From Mimachlamys varia (Eukaryota; Mollusca; Bivalvia; Pectinida; Pectinidae), in the NCBI GenBank assembly GCA_947623455.1, contig OX392542.1, positions 12,779,625 to 12,843,624 of the forward strand: DNA of 64,000 nucleotides. The letters are read 5' to 3'. Position 1 is the stretch's first letter. Every line of letters starts with the position of its first letter. The position numbers were made by a program, and so were the translations under genes. Shown piece after piece: positions 35,101 through 46,719 of the stretch. The notes under the pieces were generated by a model. It was not told the origin of the DNA, searched no databases, and worked only from the letters and a program-made list of their open reading frames with translations.

Positions 35101-38100
35101 CCGTGTTACATAGAATCAATCGCGGCAAGAAACTAAATATGTCTTTGTCGCAGCATGTTACATGGCGATTGCAATACATAGGCCTTGTAGCATGCTGCAA
35201 CAAGAATGAAGCGTTCTTCAATCGTATTTTTCATGATGATTTAGGAGAAATCATTTAACGCATTTATAATCAATGTAACATTCAGAGTGGTACCAGGTGG
35301 TCATTCATTTAAATAAACATGTATACTATCATCAATATTGGCTTATCAGCTAATGAAATAATTTTCATTTTTTGCTAAATGTCAAAGATCATCCTCTTGA
35401 ACCTTTTTGTTAGACAGAAGATGTCGCTACAACATGATTTTGCATGGGTGATTGTAGTAACATTCGTAAGTGAAGTATAAGAAGAGAAGTCGGGTGTTAT
35501 TTTTATGGTGAATACTGAGTAAAACCATTTGTCATTGTCATTTTTAATAAAATGCCATTAACTCCTAGTATATATATACTACATCATCTGTTGACTGTTT
35601 CTCTACTAAGGCTCAAGTATTGGTGTAAGAAAAGTTCGAAAACAGCTTTTGAAAAGTTCAATTTGTTTTGTAGTTGCTACAGACACCTTAAACTATTCCC
35701 ATTCTAATTAAGGCGTTGTTTTTTTACAAACGCTGAGACTTAAAGAATAAATTAATTTAGCACAAGAAAAGATGTTTAATGCTATACCTATGGAGATATA
35801 TCATGTCCGTACTTACACAGGTAGCTAGGGGAGTGACTATACACCATGACAGCCGTATAACTGAGGACACTCGCCAACCGATCATCATCTCTATGTCTCT
35901 GCTGAAGCGTTCCGCACCTTAACATATGAACATAAATTAGAGAATAACGAAGCGTTAACAAAATCATAATACTAACTCAAAATCGATTAAACCAGGGGCA
36001 AAATATGAACATCGATGTAAGAAAGACATAATTACCAGCAAACACTATACACACTACGACATACTTTCTTCATAAAAAGGTATTTGGAAAGACTGTAATG
36101 CATAACTAAATTCAACAAATCGAGAATTATTGGCAAGACACCTTTATTAGTAAAGTTAAGTTATTTTTGGAAACATGGTAATTACATGATGTATTCATAA
36201 AAGGAATGAATCCTTAGGTGCTTCAACTTCAGACACAACAATCAAACATTTTTTTTGTAACGTATTACCGTATATCCAGCCAATCACAACACACTCAAGA
36301 CATGACGCCAGAAAAATGCAATAGGCGCTTGCATACCAATCGACAAGTGTAAATATGTAAACACCTCCCTGTAACACAAAATTTTAAACATAAAAATTTA
36401 TTGTCCAACCATTCAGTGCATTTCAAACGATTTTGATCAGTATTAACTCAGTATTTACCTGAATAAATCATTGAACTCTTCTGATTTAAGACTGGACAAA
36501 ATGAAATCTCTGAGCTGAATTGATTTATCGGATAAAAAATCCTGCAATCGTTTATGTAAAAATACAAGTTCAAATCCTATTTGAATCCTTTATATCTCCT
36601 TAAATGACATGTACATGTACATGGTAAGTGAGTTTGATCATCACACGTTAACTATTATGCTTATTATATGTACAGTCATTGCGAATATTATTATTTTGGA
36701 AATTTATACGGCATCACAGCTTAAACACGTTCCCGACTGCAAATTAATTAATGACGTGTAATATTTAACCGAAATATAAATGTGTATGTATAAGGTAGCT
36801 ATTGCTACCATCGTTATGTGTAATCTAGATTCTTTATAACATCTCAAAAGTAACAGTTGTAGCATATTGTTTAACTTCACACACCCTGGCTCTGTCCAGC
36901 TCTACCAAACCATTAGCACTAAGTACAGGTAAGTATTGCTATAAAATCAACGATATACGATTAAAATTGACTGTATATTATTGATGCTACATACGTTATG
37001 TTCTATAAAAAATCAGAGAATACCAAAGCGTCAACAAAATCATAATCAAAACTCAAAATCGATTAAACAATGGGCAAAATATGAACAAAGGAAAGATTTA
37101 CATGGAGACCCTTGTAAAAGTACAAGAGAATAAAACCAGGTGTTCTGGAAGAGTAAGCTTCTTCTGCTTCATCGACGAAACCCGCCATGTAAATCTTTGT
37201 CACATCTATAGCAACTACATTGAATATCGTAAAACATTGATATTATTTACAAAACTATTTCGGGTTTTGTTGACGTTTTCGTATTTTCTGATTTAGTGGT
37301 CAATTGATGACACGTTTGAAAAGTTCAGAAAAGTTCATTGATAACCGTTTTTGTTTTGTTTATGAGAACGCAATCTAATAAACTTCTGTTTAAAAGTATA
37401 AGTCTAATGTAAGTCAAAATGGCCAATTGCAAGGTGTTTGCACCGCTCAAATATGAAATCCAGTGGAAATCAGTAACAAAAAATGGAGGAAGTTTTAATT
37501 CATTTTTTTCGGCATACTGCATCTTTTATTAAATTTAAAAGGTGCAGCATATGTGTGTTACATCATCTTTTATCTTATTGGGACAAAACTTAATATGTAT
37601 AGAAAGTGAAAAGTGATTACCGGTTTAGCAAATATAAGACTCGTTATAAAGCACACAAAGAACGTTATCAACACCAGAAGGTTTTTCCTCTTCCCCAGTG
37701 TATTAGGGTACATATCCCGTACCCCGCCGGGGACTGTTTCCAACTGACCAAACTGTAAAAAAAAAACAGCAAATTTTGGAACTGAATGAATTAACATTAA
37801 TATGTTGATATCTCCAACGTTTAAAATCCTGACAAAGACCTCCTTTTTAGAAGATTTTGTATTTTGTGATAGTTTAAGATATTTATACGTAGCGTTGCAT
37901 CATTGTTATAAGTAATAACAGGAAGTAGTAATTAAACATTAACTTATATATTTTTTATGCGTGGGATATTTCAAATGGAAAGGTGAATTTGAAAGAAAAC
38001 ATTTTACTTGATGCAAATAACTGCAATACTTTAAGATGTGAAGCAATACATCTAATTTGATACCAACAAATTTTAAGACATGTTCATTTTATAAACAAAA

Positions 38101-38366
38101 CAACAATGATTGGATACCAATAACTATTTAGGATTTTTAACAAACGTTTTGATTGAAAAAAAAAAGAATTATATTTTGAATGTACAAATTCAACAACAAA
38201 TCTAAACATACATGATAGTAGGTTTAAAATAGATGATCAGACATTTTATGTACCTGACTATCCATTCCTACGGCGAGCAGCATCACAAAGAATAGAACAG
38301 ACCACAAATTGGGTAAAGGCATGCGGGGTATAGCTTCTGGATACACTTGGAACACCAGACCGGGTC
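32058..38366 (-). CDS. SLC6 sodium/chloride-coupled transporter, C-terminal half
   Basis: Six minus-strand exons (38254-38366, 37621-37752, 36269-36368, 35817-35917, 32593-32760, 32058-32192) join in frame to about 249 residues covering TM8 to the C-terminus. Diagnostic motifs in order are [12 protein letters not shown] and GMDSQ (TM8; the Asp-Ser belongs to the second sodium site), [29 protein letters not shown] with [17 protein letters not shown], a TM12 segment and [10 protein letters not shown]. Family members transport amino acids or transmitters across the plasma membrane with sodium and chloride. TM1-7 are not found between 38366 and 40.4 kb, where the A'/B inverted duplication begins. 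The gene may continue across a long intron or be truncated. The exons seen are intact with good splice sites. Confidence 0.85.
32593..32760 (-). CDS. SLC6 exon: TM12
   Basis: These 56 codons in phase 0 include [20 protein letters not shown] and [15 protein letters not shown], the usual Y-x-(F/Y)-P...G...P pattern leading into TM12. Decayed copies of this exon lie at 43200-43295 and 48845-48940. Confidence 0.85.
33836..33996 (-). repeat. tRNA-headed SINE (minus strand) in an SLC6 intron
   Basis: On the minus strand the head GGTCTGGTGGTGCAGTGGAT (A box) and GAGGTTCGGTTACCC (B box) are followed by a body with TTTTCTCCGGGTACTCCGG. The body motif is shared with 16190-16352. Confidence 0.75.
34640..34975. 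repeat. Dispersed repeat with terminal hairpin
   Basis: The segment contains GGGGCCCCGCCCTAGCCCC and ends in the imperfect palindrome AGGTCACTCGAGAC/GTCTCAGGTGACCT (about 34937-34968). A related GGGG-rich phrase lies at 44575-44620. I recall similar sequences as common in bivalve genomes, but no family name can be assigned. Confidence 0.45.
34976..35816. other. SLC6 intron, nothing recognised
   Basis: This is AT-rich intronic DNA without coding or element signature. Confidence 0.5.
35817..35917 (-). CDS. SLC6 exon: TM10-11 region
   Basis: These 101 nt, reading (G)[18 protein letters not shown] and [11 protein letters not shown], match the canonical SLC6 segment after WIYG. The donor is TGT|GTAAGT. 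Confidence 0.85.
36269..36368 (-). CDS. SLC6 exon: TM10 with LxDxY
   Basis: These 100 nt encode [19 protein letters not shown] and [10 protein letters not shown](G). GG-x-Y and L-x-D-x-Y/W are hallmark TM10 residues. Confidence 0.9.
37621..37752 (-). CDS. SLC6 exon: TM9
   Basis: These 44 codons in phase 0 read [16 protein letters not shown] then [20 protein letters not shown]. The acceptor sits after a long pyrimidine run. Confidence 0.88.
38254..38366 (-). CDS. SLC6 exon: TM8 (first one in the window)
   Basis: These 113 nt read (G)[18 protein letters not shown] then [17 protein letters not shown]. The starting phase requires an upstream exon ending in G, which I do not find in the window. 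Confidence 0.9.
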
Positions 38367-38397
38367 CTGAAATTTATTATACGTAGTAAGAAGTTAC

Positions 38398-38470
38398 AGA
38401 GGATCTTACACGTGTCAATGTAATATGGAAGTTTTCAACGAGTTTAATAACTTGATATTTCATGAGCCTT
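38398..38470 (+). repeat. Partial foldback-family copy
   Basis: GAGGATCTTACACGTGTCAATGTAATATGGA followed by CATGAGCCTTTA is the left arm and loop of the 14049 family; the right arm is missing. Confidence 0.6.
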
Positions 38471-38550
38471 TATAACAAAATATTTGAACATGTTTGATAT
38501 TATTTTGCACAAAATTACATATCATATTTAGCACATAGGGTGCAAGATGT

Positions 38551-38755
38551 TTCGCCCCAAATGTCACAATGTCCCATGCCTCAATCTCCTAATTTTTATT
38601 CTTATCGCCCCAATTTATTTTTCCATTGTCCCAAATGCCATGTCATAATGTTCCAAAATATTTGGGGCGAACGGATCGATTCGCCCCATGCCAGATCGCC
38701 CCATTGCCACTATGTCCCAAAACATTTAGCCACAATGTCCCACAATTTGACATAT
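38551..38755. repeat. Interspersed CGCCCCA and TGTCCCA words
   Basis: Short words CGCCCCA, TGTCCCA and ATGCC recur irregularly about a dozen times over 200 bp in both spacings, with one inverted TTGGGGCGAA. It is not a strict tandem array and not coding (the 93-codon frame is repeat-derived). Confidence 0.5.
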
Positions 38756-39489
38756 CGCAAATTCAAACTGACTAATATTTCTTTCTTTCCGATCTTTTTA
38801 TATTTGATCGTGTCAGTCTAGGGGGGATTACTCTCACAACCACTATAATCGTTGATTAATAATATATGAAATAGAACTAGTCTAGCCTTTCATTTTAATT
38901 AGCAGTAATACAGATATGGAGGATGAATAAGAGGTACAAATATTAAAAAAAAAAAAAAAAATTCTTTTCAAAAATTTATTCAGTTACACGTTTGTGTTTT
39001 GGGTTAATATACACATAGATGTTTTGTGTAAATATGGAAATATAAAAAGTATTATGTTCTCATTAGGTCCTACCGCTTTTGAGGCCAACGATGCATGTGT
39101 GCATACACAGATGGTCCATTGTAAGCAGAATAAACAAAGAAGCCATGATCCAGGTAAAGGATATTATACCATTTGATGCACATCTTTTGAAGTACGCATA
39201 TTTGTTGTTTCCGGTCAAAACAGTCAAATAAACATAAAAGCCATGTTTCAACTAGATGTAGGGTAAGTGTCCACTATAAGAAAACGTGTCTGTTATGACG
39301 GCCTTGTACCTATTGTCTCGGTCCACGTTTATCCTGACTATTAGAAAAAACAGCACAGAGGATAATGTTTATTCAAGATGTAGTTAATTGTTTCGTTCTT
39401 GACACAAATTCGATCACTGTACAGTTAATTGTAATCGTTCTCATCACACACGATTAGCCAATAAAGAGCAGCAGCAGAATTCACAGGGC

Positions 39490-39497
39490 ATAAAAAG
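39490..39497 (+). promoter_or_regulatory. TATA-like box before the PHD-like exon
   Basis: ATAAAAAG lies 47 bases before ATG 39537, a plausible distance for a short leader. Confidence 0.3.
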
Positions 39498-39536
39498 AGG
39501 TGCATGCTCACATTCAAATTACAAACTTATTGAATA

Positions 39537-39648
39537 ATGTTTGATATGTCTTGTGATTGTGTGTTTTGTACACATGATGTGAGACCGCGACAGGAAGCTC
39601 TTCAGTGTGACATATGCAGTCGGTGGCAACACAGAAAATGCAAGTCTG
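39537..39648 (+). CDS. First exon of a PHD-like/MULE-associated gene (fragment)
   Basis: ATG at 39537 opens MFDMSCDCVFCTHDVRPRQEA followed by LQCDICSRWQHRKCKSG, then a donor CTG|GTAGGT. The pattern C-x2-C...R-P-R-Q-x-A-x-Q-C-D-x-C-x-x-W-Q-H-R-x-C is the N-terminal zinc-binding segment I know from a multicopy molluscan family with a downstream MULE transposase domain. Nothing of the rest is found before the tandem repeat at 39930, so it is a solo exon, probably left by a transposon-derived gene. Confidence 0.45.
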
Positions 39649-39929
39649 GTAGGTCTTCATTTTTTCATTAAAGGCCGAATATAGATAACTTTCGGCAATA
39701 ATTGAAGCGAAAATCAAGCCAAATAACTTATTATGTTGATAGATTTAGTTAAGATTAACTGATATCAGCAATGTTCAAGATGAATTCTTGCACGGTTACC
39801 GGCACAGCAGTAATTAAAACACGGTATTTGTAAACATGCGTCCATTTCGAACTGTCTTCTATCTTCGGTTTGTTATTGCAGTGGGCCCCACCTGAATTAT
39901 TTTCCATTCTTTGGATTTTTAGTTAGTTA

Positions 39930-40345
39930 GAAATGATTGATATATATGATAGAAATGTTAGGAGAAATGATAGAAATGTTAGATATATAGACATTAGTAA
40001 GAAATTATTGATATATATGATAGAAATGTTGGATATATATACATTAGTCAGAAATGTTTGATATATATATGATAGAAATGTTTGATATATATATGATAGA
40101 AATGTTTGATATATATATGATAGAAATGTTCGATATATATACGTTAGTAAGAAATGATTGATATATATGATAGAAATGTTGGATGTATATACGTTAGTAA
40201 GAAATGTTGGATATATATATGATAGAAATGTTGGATATATATATAGTTAGATAGAAATGTTTGATTATATATGATAGAAATGTTCGATATATATACGTTA
40301 GTTAGAAATGTTGGATATATATATATGATAGAAATGTTCTAAGCA
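39930..40345 (+). repeat. Short imperfect tandem repeat (GATAGAAATGTT)
   Basis: Units of about 20-30 bp alternating GATAGAAATGTT with GATATATATA or ATACGTTAGTAAG occur about 15 times. It ends close to where homology to the copy B intron begins (about 40395). Confidence 0.85.
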
Positions 40346-40665
40346 CGGGTACAATTACGACAGGAAATTCACATTTTAACCTTCGGATATATATGTGATA
40401 GAAAATGTCTGAAGTTGCTTCAGTTATATATTAAGGTTCCAATGCTGAATAGTTGTATCATTAAGTCAAAACATTGCATTCCATGTATTTATCTCATATT
40501 CAATTAACAGATGAAATCATCATGATGTAAAACCACAAGCTTCTGATGTGTGATTTTAAGGTAATCATTGCAAATATGCGCTTGGAGATGTGAGTGTAGC
40601 GTATTTTTACACGGATAGTTTAATGGGTTTTATAACTAATGATCATTCATGTTTTGTCATTACGG

Positions 40666-41815
40666 ACATAATTTCATCGTTTGAATACGGGCTCAAGCCT
40701 TTCATGGATGGAAAGACTGAAGCATCGTCAATAGGTGCTTTTGTACGATTCATCCGCGGTGTTATTGAATATGTACTAGTACATAAACACCTATTTGGGA
40801 GTTACGAGAGTGAACTGATGCCACGTCCAAGTGAAGAAATTTTAAAAAATGAACTCAATATGACTTTCTTGCAGTTTTTGGAGAAACATGATATAGAAGG
40901 TCTTGCTAATGTCTTTCTTGAGGCACAGACAGCTCAGGGCTATGGCCACATGGACGAAGTTCCGGCATTGTATGGATTGACCTGGATGACCCCGAACTAT
41001 TTAATCAAAACGTTACTTCACAAGCCAAAGGAAGTCTCCAATGAAAAACTACTTAGCAGAGGTTATCAAACAGTATGGAAGGAAATCGTTAAGCAGGAAC
41101 ACATCAACGTTCGTCTTTCAAGTCCAGTTACAAACATTATTCGAGAAGAGAGTTCGAAGTTTATTGTTCACTATAACGATTCCAGCGGCTCCGAAAGAAT
41201 TTGACTTCCTGATATTAACACCGGAGATGAAACTGCTATCCAAATTAGGCATCATCGACTTCAACGAAGAAGAGAGTGAGATGTTTGAGAAAATGCAACA
41301 CCAGTACTATACAACGTCATTAGTAACTACTACTTATGGAGAGAACAGGGGATTGACGCCACAAAGCTACTTCGCTGATAATATAGAATCGAAGGTGGAT
41401 ATGAAGATTTGGGTTAAAAGAGATTCGTACAACTGCCTTGAATATAATGTGGGAGAGAACTACACAAATGGCTTGGTTCCTGGAGGCCCAGATGGACTGT
41501 ACAAACAAACCTCGGTGTATTATCAATTCTCAAAGGAGAGACCTAACATGGCGGACCTGGAGACGGAGTTAAGGGCGCACATTGAAGACAGAGAGAAAGT
41601 CATTGTCCTCGAAATAAGCGAGGTTTATGTGGCCTTACTTCCCACAATTCTCTGTTGCTGACACAGCATCAGGGATAACCTGGGATATATTCGACATACA
41701 GGGAAAGTATAACATTTGGTATGCAGGGTCCTCGGTCTATTTCGAGTCTGCTAAATCCGTGCTGGAGTACAACAATTTAATTTTCCGACAGTTCCGTCTC
41801 CCAGAAGAAGAATGA
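40666..41815 (+). pseudogene. Copy A': flavoprotein exon 5 pseudogene
   Basis: This is homologous to copy A exon 5 throughout, from DIISSFEYGLKPF to FRQFRLPEEE, but broken. The splice acceptor AG is changed to GG (40664-40665). Eight bases are lost near 41195, so the frame ends at SGSERI. Two more are lost near 41630, so the middle frame ends soon after EISEVYV. The net loss does not restore the original frame. Exons 1-4 are absent upstream, where only part of intron 3 remains. Substitutions such as KLLSRGYQTVWKEIVKQEH are shared with copy B, so A' is closer to B than to A. Confidence 0.93.
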
Positions 41816-42689
41816 TACGTCGACAAAAAAAAAGTGATTTCAACTTCGAAGTAAGACAGAACTAGTGTGTATTTCAATAAACGAAGCTTAAATCAGACAC
41901 CTCAGTAATATCACGCCACGTTGAACCTAATTCCTTTATCAAATTTTTTTTTAAAATTTTGAACATAGTAAATCAGAATCTGTTTTATATTAATTTTGGA
42001 TACCCACTTCGATAAAATCAAATGTGATGTTCAAATTCAGTTCCGCTATATTTATACCTTATATTAAAATAAAGCGGAACTAGATTTGGTCGTTGGCAGT
42101 TGGACAACGCAAATGTAATTTGAAGAACGTCCATTGAAAGTTCGGATATTTATGGATTTGAAACTTAATTTTTCACTTAGATGGCTCAGTGGTTAATGAC
42201 AGCTAGTTCTTGTATATACTATTATTACCAATGTAAACACTGTTTATATAAGCAGAATCGTGTTGTACGATTGTAAAATGAAACAAATGACATTTTAATC
42301 AGAGAATTGTTTTAGTTTTATTGATTGTGTTATATCCACAGTGTGGTCAAACGAAAATGTCGCCATCAACGAACTTTAGTTGTCTGAATACTTATTGTTG
42401 AATTTGCTTGATTTAATAACCAATTCATACTTTTGCTAATAATACCCGAAGGACATAACAAAGTATCTCCTGAAGATGATTGTACCGTTTTGTAAAGCAT
42501 TCATCGGCATTTCCATCTTTTGAATAAAGGCAAGGATATTTCATTATTCTAGAACATTTTATTACTAGTTGATTCTATTATTTTATGTATAACCTTAAGT
42601 TTTGTGTTATATCATTTATAGAATAAATATGTATGCTCTTAACAGTTGTTGTTCTTCGTCATTATCATCTATCATATTTAGTATTATGT

Positions 42690-43030
42690 TAATTAATAAT
42701 AATAATTATTAGAATAATAGTTCGAGGTTCTTATATACTGCTCTATCACAAGCTATAGGTCGTGTTAAAGCGGTTAATAAATAATCATCTATGGTTATAG
42801 GGTCTTAGCAACCAGCCAGTATAATTTCCAACTCCCTGGGGAGCATAGAACCGGTGCTGCCATTTCGGCGATTTACAGCTAGTTTTCTACAATTTCTAGC
42901 ACTGCCCCACCACGTACTTATTTACAGCTGAGTAGACTGGAACAAGTCGAGTAAAGGATCTTGCTCAAGGATACACCACAAGTGTAATGACACTGCAACG
43001 AATCGTTATAACCCCTCTCCCATATTTAAA
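42690..43030 (-). repeat. SINE of the 20175 family, minus strand
   Basis: It contains the inverted body (GGCAGCACCGGTTCTATGC, GCAGTGCTAGAAATTG) and an ATT-rich end. The tRNA head is degraded (ACGATTCGTTGC). It is orthologous in position to 49135-49440 in the other arm. Confidence 0.8.
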
Positions 43031-43199
43031 TTCGTGAAAGTAATGAAAACAGCTTGACAATTAAATAGAACATATTATGAAATCAGATCGTAGAGGTAAT
43101 GCTAATTCGCGTTTCAGTAGCATTAGAAGTGATAAGAAAAATTATAGCAAACAATGGCAAAAAGGATGAATATGAACGCGTGATATTTATTTCAGCATG

Positions 43200-43440
43200 A
43201 ATCCTTAATGACCAGGATTCAGTATAACTTGGAAACACATATTCTCCATACTGCTATATTTGCAATAATAAAAGGTTTCCAATTAAAGCGATCCACAGAA
43301 GATAAATTGGAGTAAACAAAATAGAAAATGATAATGAAAACAAACGTTCGACTTTTATTAAGGCATGAATAAATCCTTTATTGTCAAGGATTCAGTATGA
43401 CTTGGAAAGACATATTCGCCATACTGCTATATTTGAAATA
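43200..43440 (-). pseudogene. Decayed SLC6 TM12-exon pieces (two tandem)
   Basis: 43200-43295 and 43381-43435 both resemble the start of the SLC6 TM12 exon (compare 32671-32760): AACTTGGAAACACATATTC against AGCTTGGAAAGACATATTC, then a TCCAATTAAAGC against TCCAACTAAAGC match. Frames are destroyed. A third scrap (CAAGTAAAGCAACCCAC) is near 43667. Confidence 0.65.
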
Positions 43441-44559
43441 ATAAATTACATAATATTTGAAGATGTCATTCCTATTTAACTTCATTAAACTCTAACAAGT
43501 TATGTTACTGACGCTAGTAGCTGAATTTCATTGTTGAAATGTAGTGATGAAATCAAACTGAATTTCATTGTTGAAATGTAGTGAGGAAATCAACATGTAG
43601 ATACACTTGTCATTTAACAAAAGTACATGAACTTTTAAACACTGTTCAAATACAAAAACAAAAACCCAAGTAAAGCAACCCACAAAAGAAAATATATAAT
43701 ATTTGAAGATGTCATTCCTATTTAACCTCAGTAAACTCTAACAAGTATTGATCCGAATTAGTCCATTTTTGTTTACATTGGTAAAAGGGCATCATCGATA
43801 TCAATGTGATACGCTCAACTACGCTCTTTACACCCGTGGAATATATCATGGCAAAACTGAAGGCACGTTTAGGTAAAAAAACGCTAGGCTGTATGCCTGT
43901 CCAATGAAGATTACAAAGGAGCGGCAACCGACTTCAAAGCTTGTCAATTTTTACCGTTATATGAACCACGAGATTAATTTGATGTGCATCAAAGTGTCGA
44001 GCCAGTCTTCGCGTTTCATCAACAGGGTAGCGCACACATACACTGTAGCCTTCAGTTTTGCCATGACATAATCCAAATCCAGGGGTGTAGAGAGCACAGG
44101 TGATCGTAACCCCTGGATATCGAGGATGGCAGAAGGGTATAATATTAGAACATTATTACAAGAAGCACAAAGGTCTTAAACGATCAGCTAAGCTATGTTA
44201 TAGACACTAGTAGCTGAATTTCATTGTTGAAATGTAGTGAGGAAATCAACATGTAGATACATTAAAGTCAAAGCCTGTCATTTAACAAAAATATAAGAAC
44301 TTTTAAACACTACACAAGTACATTATCTACTATTGGGGATGATTATCATCTAGTAGGAATTGTTTCCTCCTTAAAATCGGGGAAATATACCGAAGATTGC
44401 TGTCTTCCTATATAAACTTTAGTAAATGTTAACTCTACCGAAGAGAGAATTAATAATCTGGGGTACAGATATTCACAGATAAAACATATTTACTGATGAT
44501 CTTACCCATCCAAGCACAGAAATCGACAGTAGTGCATCTCAGTCCGAAGAAAGAGATGT

Positions 44560-44800
44560 TTGAAATAATGGTTAGATTTTTTTCTGGGGTCCCTGCCTTG
44601 CCCCTGGGTTTGGGCCAGGAACTAGAATTATACTTTTTGATGCCATCATATTCTAAGGATGACTCTCAAGAGCAGCAATATTTTTCTATTGCAAATGGAC
44701 AAAATATACCCTCAAATGTATTTGCCCAAATACAAACTTTAGTGAACTTTACTTTCCCCCAAATCTGGATTTGAAATGAAAACAGTAAATACGAGTACAT
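44560..44800. repeat. Dispersed GC-rich phrase within the left arm
   Basis: TTTCTGGGGTCCCTGCC plus GCCCCTGGGTTTGGGCC resembles the repeat at 34740-34790. The 92-codon frame across it has no domain. Confidence 0.35.
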
Positions 44801-45649
44801 TCTCTACAAATCTGCTGTCACCACAATTTACGACAAAATAACTACAAAAAAAAGTTTTATTTTGTGACCAATTGCCAAAAATGTTAAAATTGGTTTAGAA
44901 GAACTATTATTGACAGGACTTAAAATCAACATATCAATTAAATACTTAATAAAATCAAGTTCTGGTGAATATATTCAAAATAAATTGCATGGCTAAACAA
45001 AAAATAAAGTCAAGCCAGACAGAAAAGGTCATTTGGGTAATTTGATATCTAACACTGGTCCTCACACACAAGGGTTTTCTCGCACCACACTCAACAATCA
45101 GGCCGTATCTTGTATTGATAGGTCTACATAGTTCCAAGTACAACTTGTTTATTTTGTTTAAAAATTATTTACTGATGGACCAGTTAAACAAGTTACTTAA
45201 ATATCATCTCAAGCACACATATCCACGTCCTCCATTCACTCTCTGATGTAAGATAATATTATATTTCTTTCCCCAAGTTTCAATAAATTGTATTGAACTT
45301 GTTTATGTCAATTTCGCGGACTAGACTTATTACCGTCCTTTGTTAACTTGTTTACAAATATGTATACTTACAACGAAGGGGATATAACTCTAGTTTGATG
45401 TGAAATAAACATTTCTTGTATACATGTAGTCAATCATTGTCTGGTTTTATTTGGATAATTACATTAAAATGAATTTTGTTTTTTTTAATGTTACCCATTA
45501 TCCAAACTCCTCGAGTACACTGTATATACATGATCGTTTTACCACCTAAACAACGAACGTACCAGATGAGGACCATATACGTATACATTGAGTAACACTA
45601 CATAATATGATATTCATAGAGCGGAATACAACCAATTTTATATATTTAC

Positions 45650-46345
45650 ACCTCTCCCTTCTTGTGCTTAGTAAACTCTGACTGCGAATACATTAGCGTA
45701 TACGCAGTAAAAAAAAGGCTCGCCGGATTGATATTGTTCAAATATGGCGTCGTTCACGAATAATAAGTATTCGCTGTCGGCCATTGTTTGGTTCCTACAA
45801 GATTTTGAAACATGGAACATATATGGAATCAATTTCCTGTGATTAAACAATAAATGGTTTCTAGCAAAATTTTGATTCCAAACGATGCGCATTCGAAATT
45901 GTTTGACGTTAACGCAAACATGGCGGCGCCCTGAAGTTGTGACGTCTGATGTCGGACTGCGTCACAACCAGATCACTGTGTTAATGCGTGTACATAACGA
46001 CCGTTATAAATAAAGAAATAAATTCCACATGCTAGAAATATTATTTAATATCAATTTTTCATATGATGTTATGAAGAAAAATAGTGTTGTTTACTGTGTA
46101 TTTTCTTAATTTATCAATATATTGATGAAATCCATTGGGACTATATTATCTTAGCAACCACGGCCATCGTAGTTACCATCTTAGCAACCCGCTTCGAATG
46201 CTTTTTTTCTTCGTATATCACTTGAAAATGAATCATGGTGTATTCATTATGGAGCGCTAACGCGCACCATAGAATATGTTGGTTGCCAACTGCGGGCATA
46301 CTACCGTATACGCAGTCAAAATGAGGTACAATCCTTATATATACA
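45650..46345 (-). mobile_element. Hairpin-ended non-autonomous element (copy H3)
   Basis: This is an inverted copy of 25466-26137. It contains end palindromes at about 45680-45707 and 46285-46318, the central palindrome GTTGTGACG...CGTCACAAC (45936-45968) and the YY1-type CAAACATGGCGGCGCC. It carries one more palindrome (46255-46281) absent from H2. It occupies the spacer between the two arms of the inverted duplication. Confidence 0.75.
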
Positions 46346-46719
46346 TGTACTTTACAAATACTTTTGGGCTTGACTAACAAATGGATGAGGTTAGAAATTC
46401 CTCTCATGCACGTCTACCATGACGGCTAATGAAGCAACTCATTAATATTGCGAGTCATTTTGTGTCACATGTTTATATCAGACCGAAAAAAGTTGTTACA
46501 TTATATAAATAATCTAATATACCCATTAGGAAAATTATCTACTTCAACAGGTACACAAATGTTGAAGCCTAACGTAAGGGGAGATTACTCTGACTTTCTA
46601 TTACATTTAGCCAAACATTAAACCGTTTCGTATTAATGTTGAGATTCTATAAAAATAAAAACAAACTACCAATTGTCCAACTAGTTGAACGGTACTTGGG
46701 AAAATCTATTTGAATAATG

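Larger units (their letters stand above)
40395..45260 (+). repeat. Left arm of inverted segmental duplication
   Basis: This arm matches 47300-51750 in inverted orientation. Shared in order: intron 3 tail, flavoprotein exon 5, 3' flank, a SINE, decayed SLC6 exon pieces, the block GAAATTCAGCTACTAG (inverted) and the block near 45080 with CTCACACACAAGG. It is broken by indels and by element insertions specific to one arm. Confidence 0.85.

Noticed and set aside
39071..39162. Possible exon between TTCTCATTAG and CCAG|GTAAAG
   Set aside because: Splice-like ends are present, but the peptide is unrecognised and short with no partner exon.
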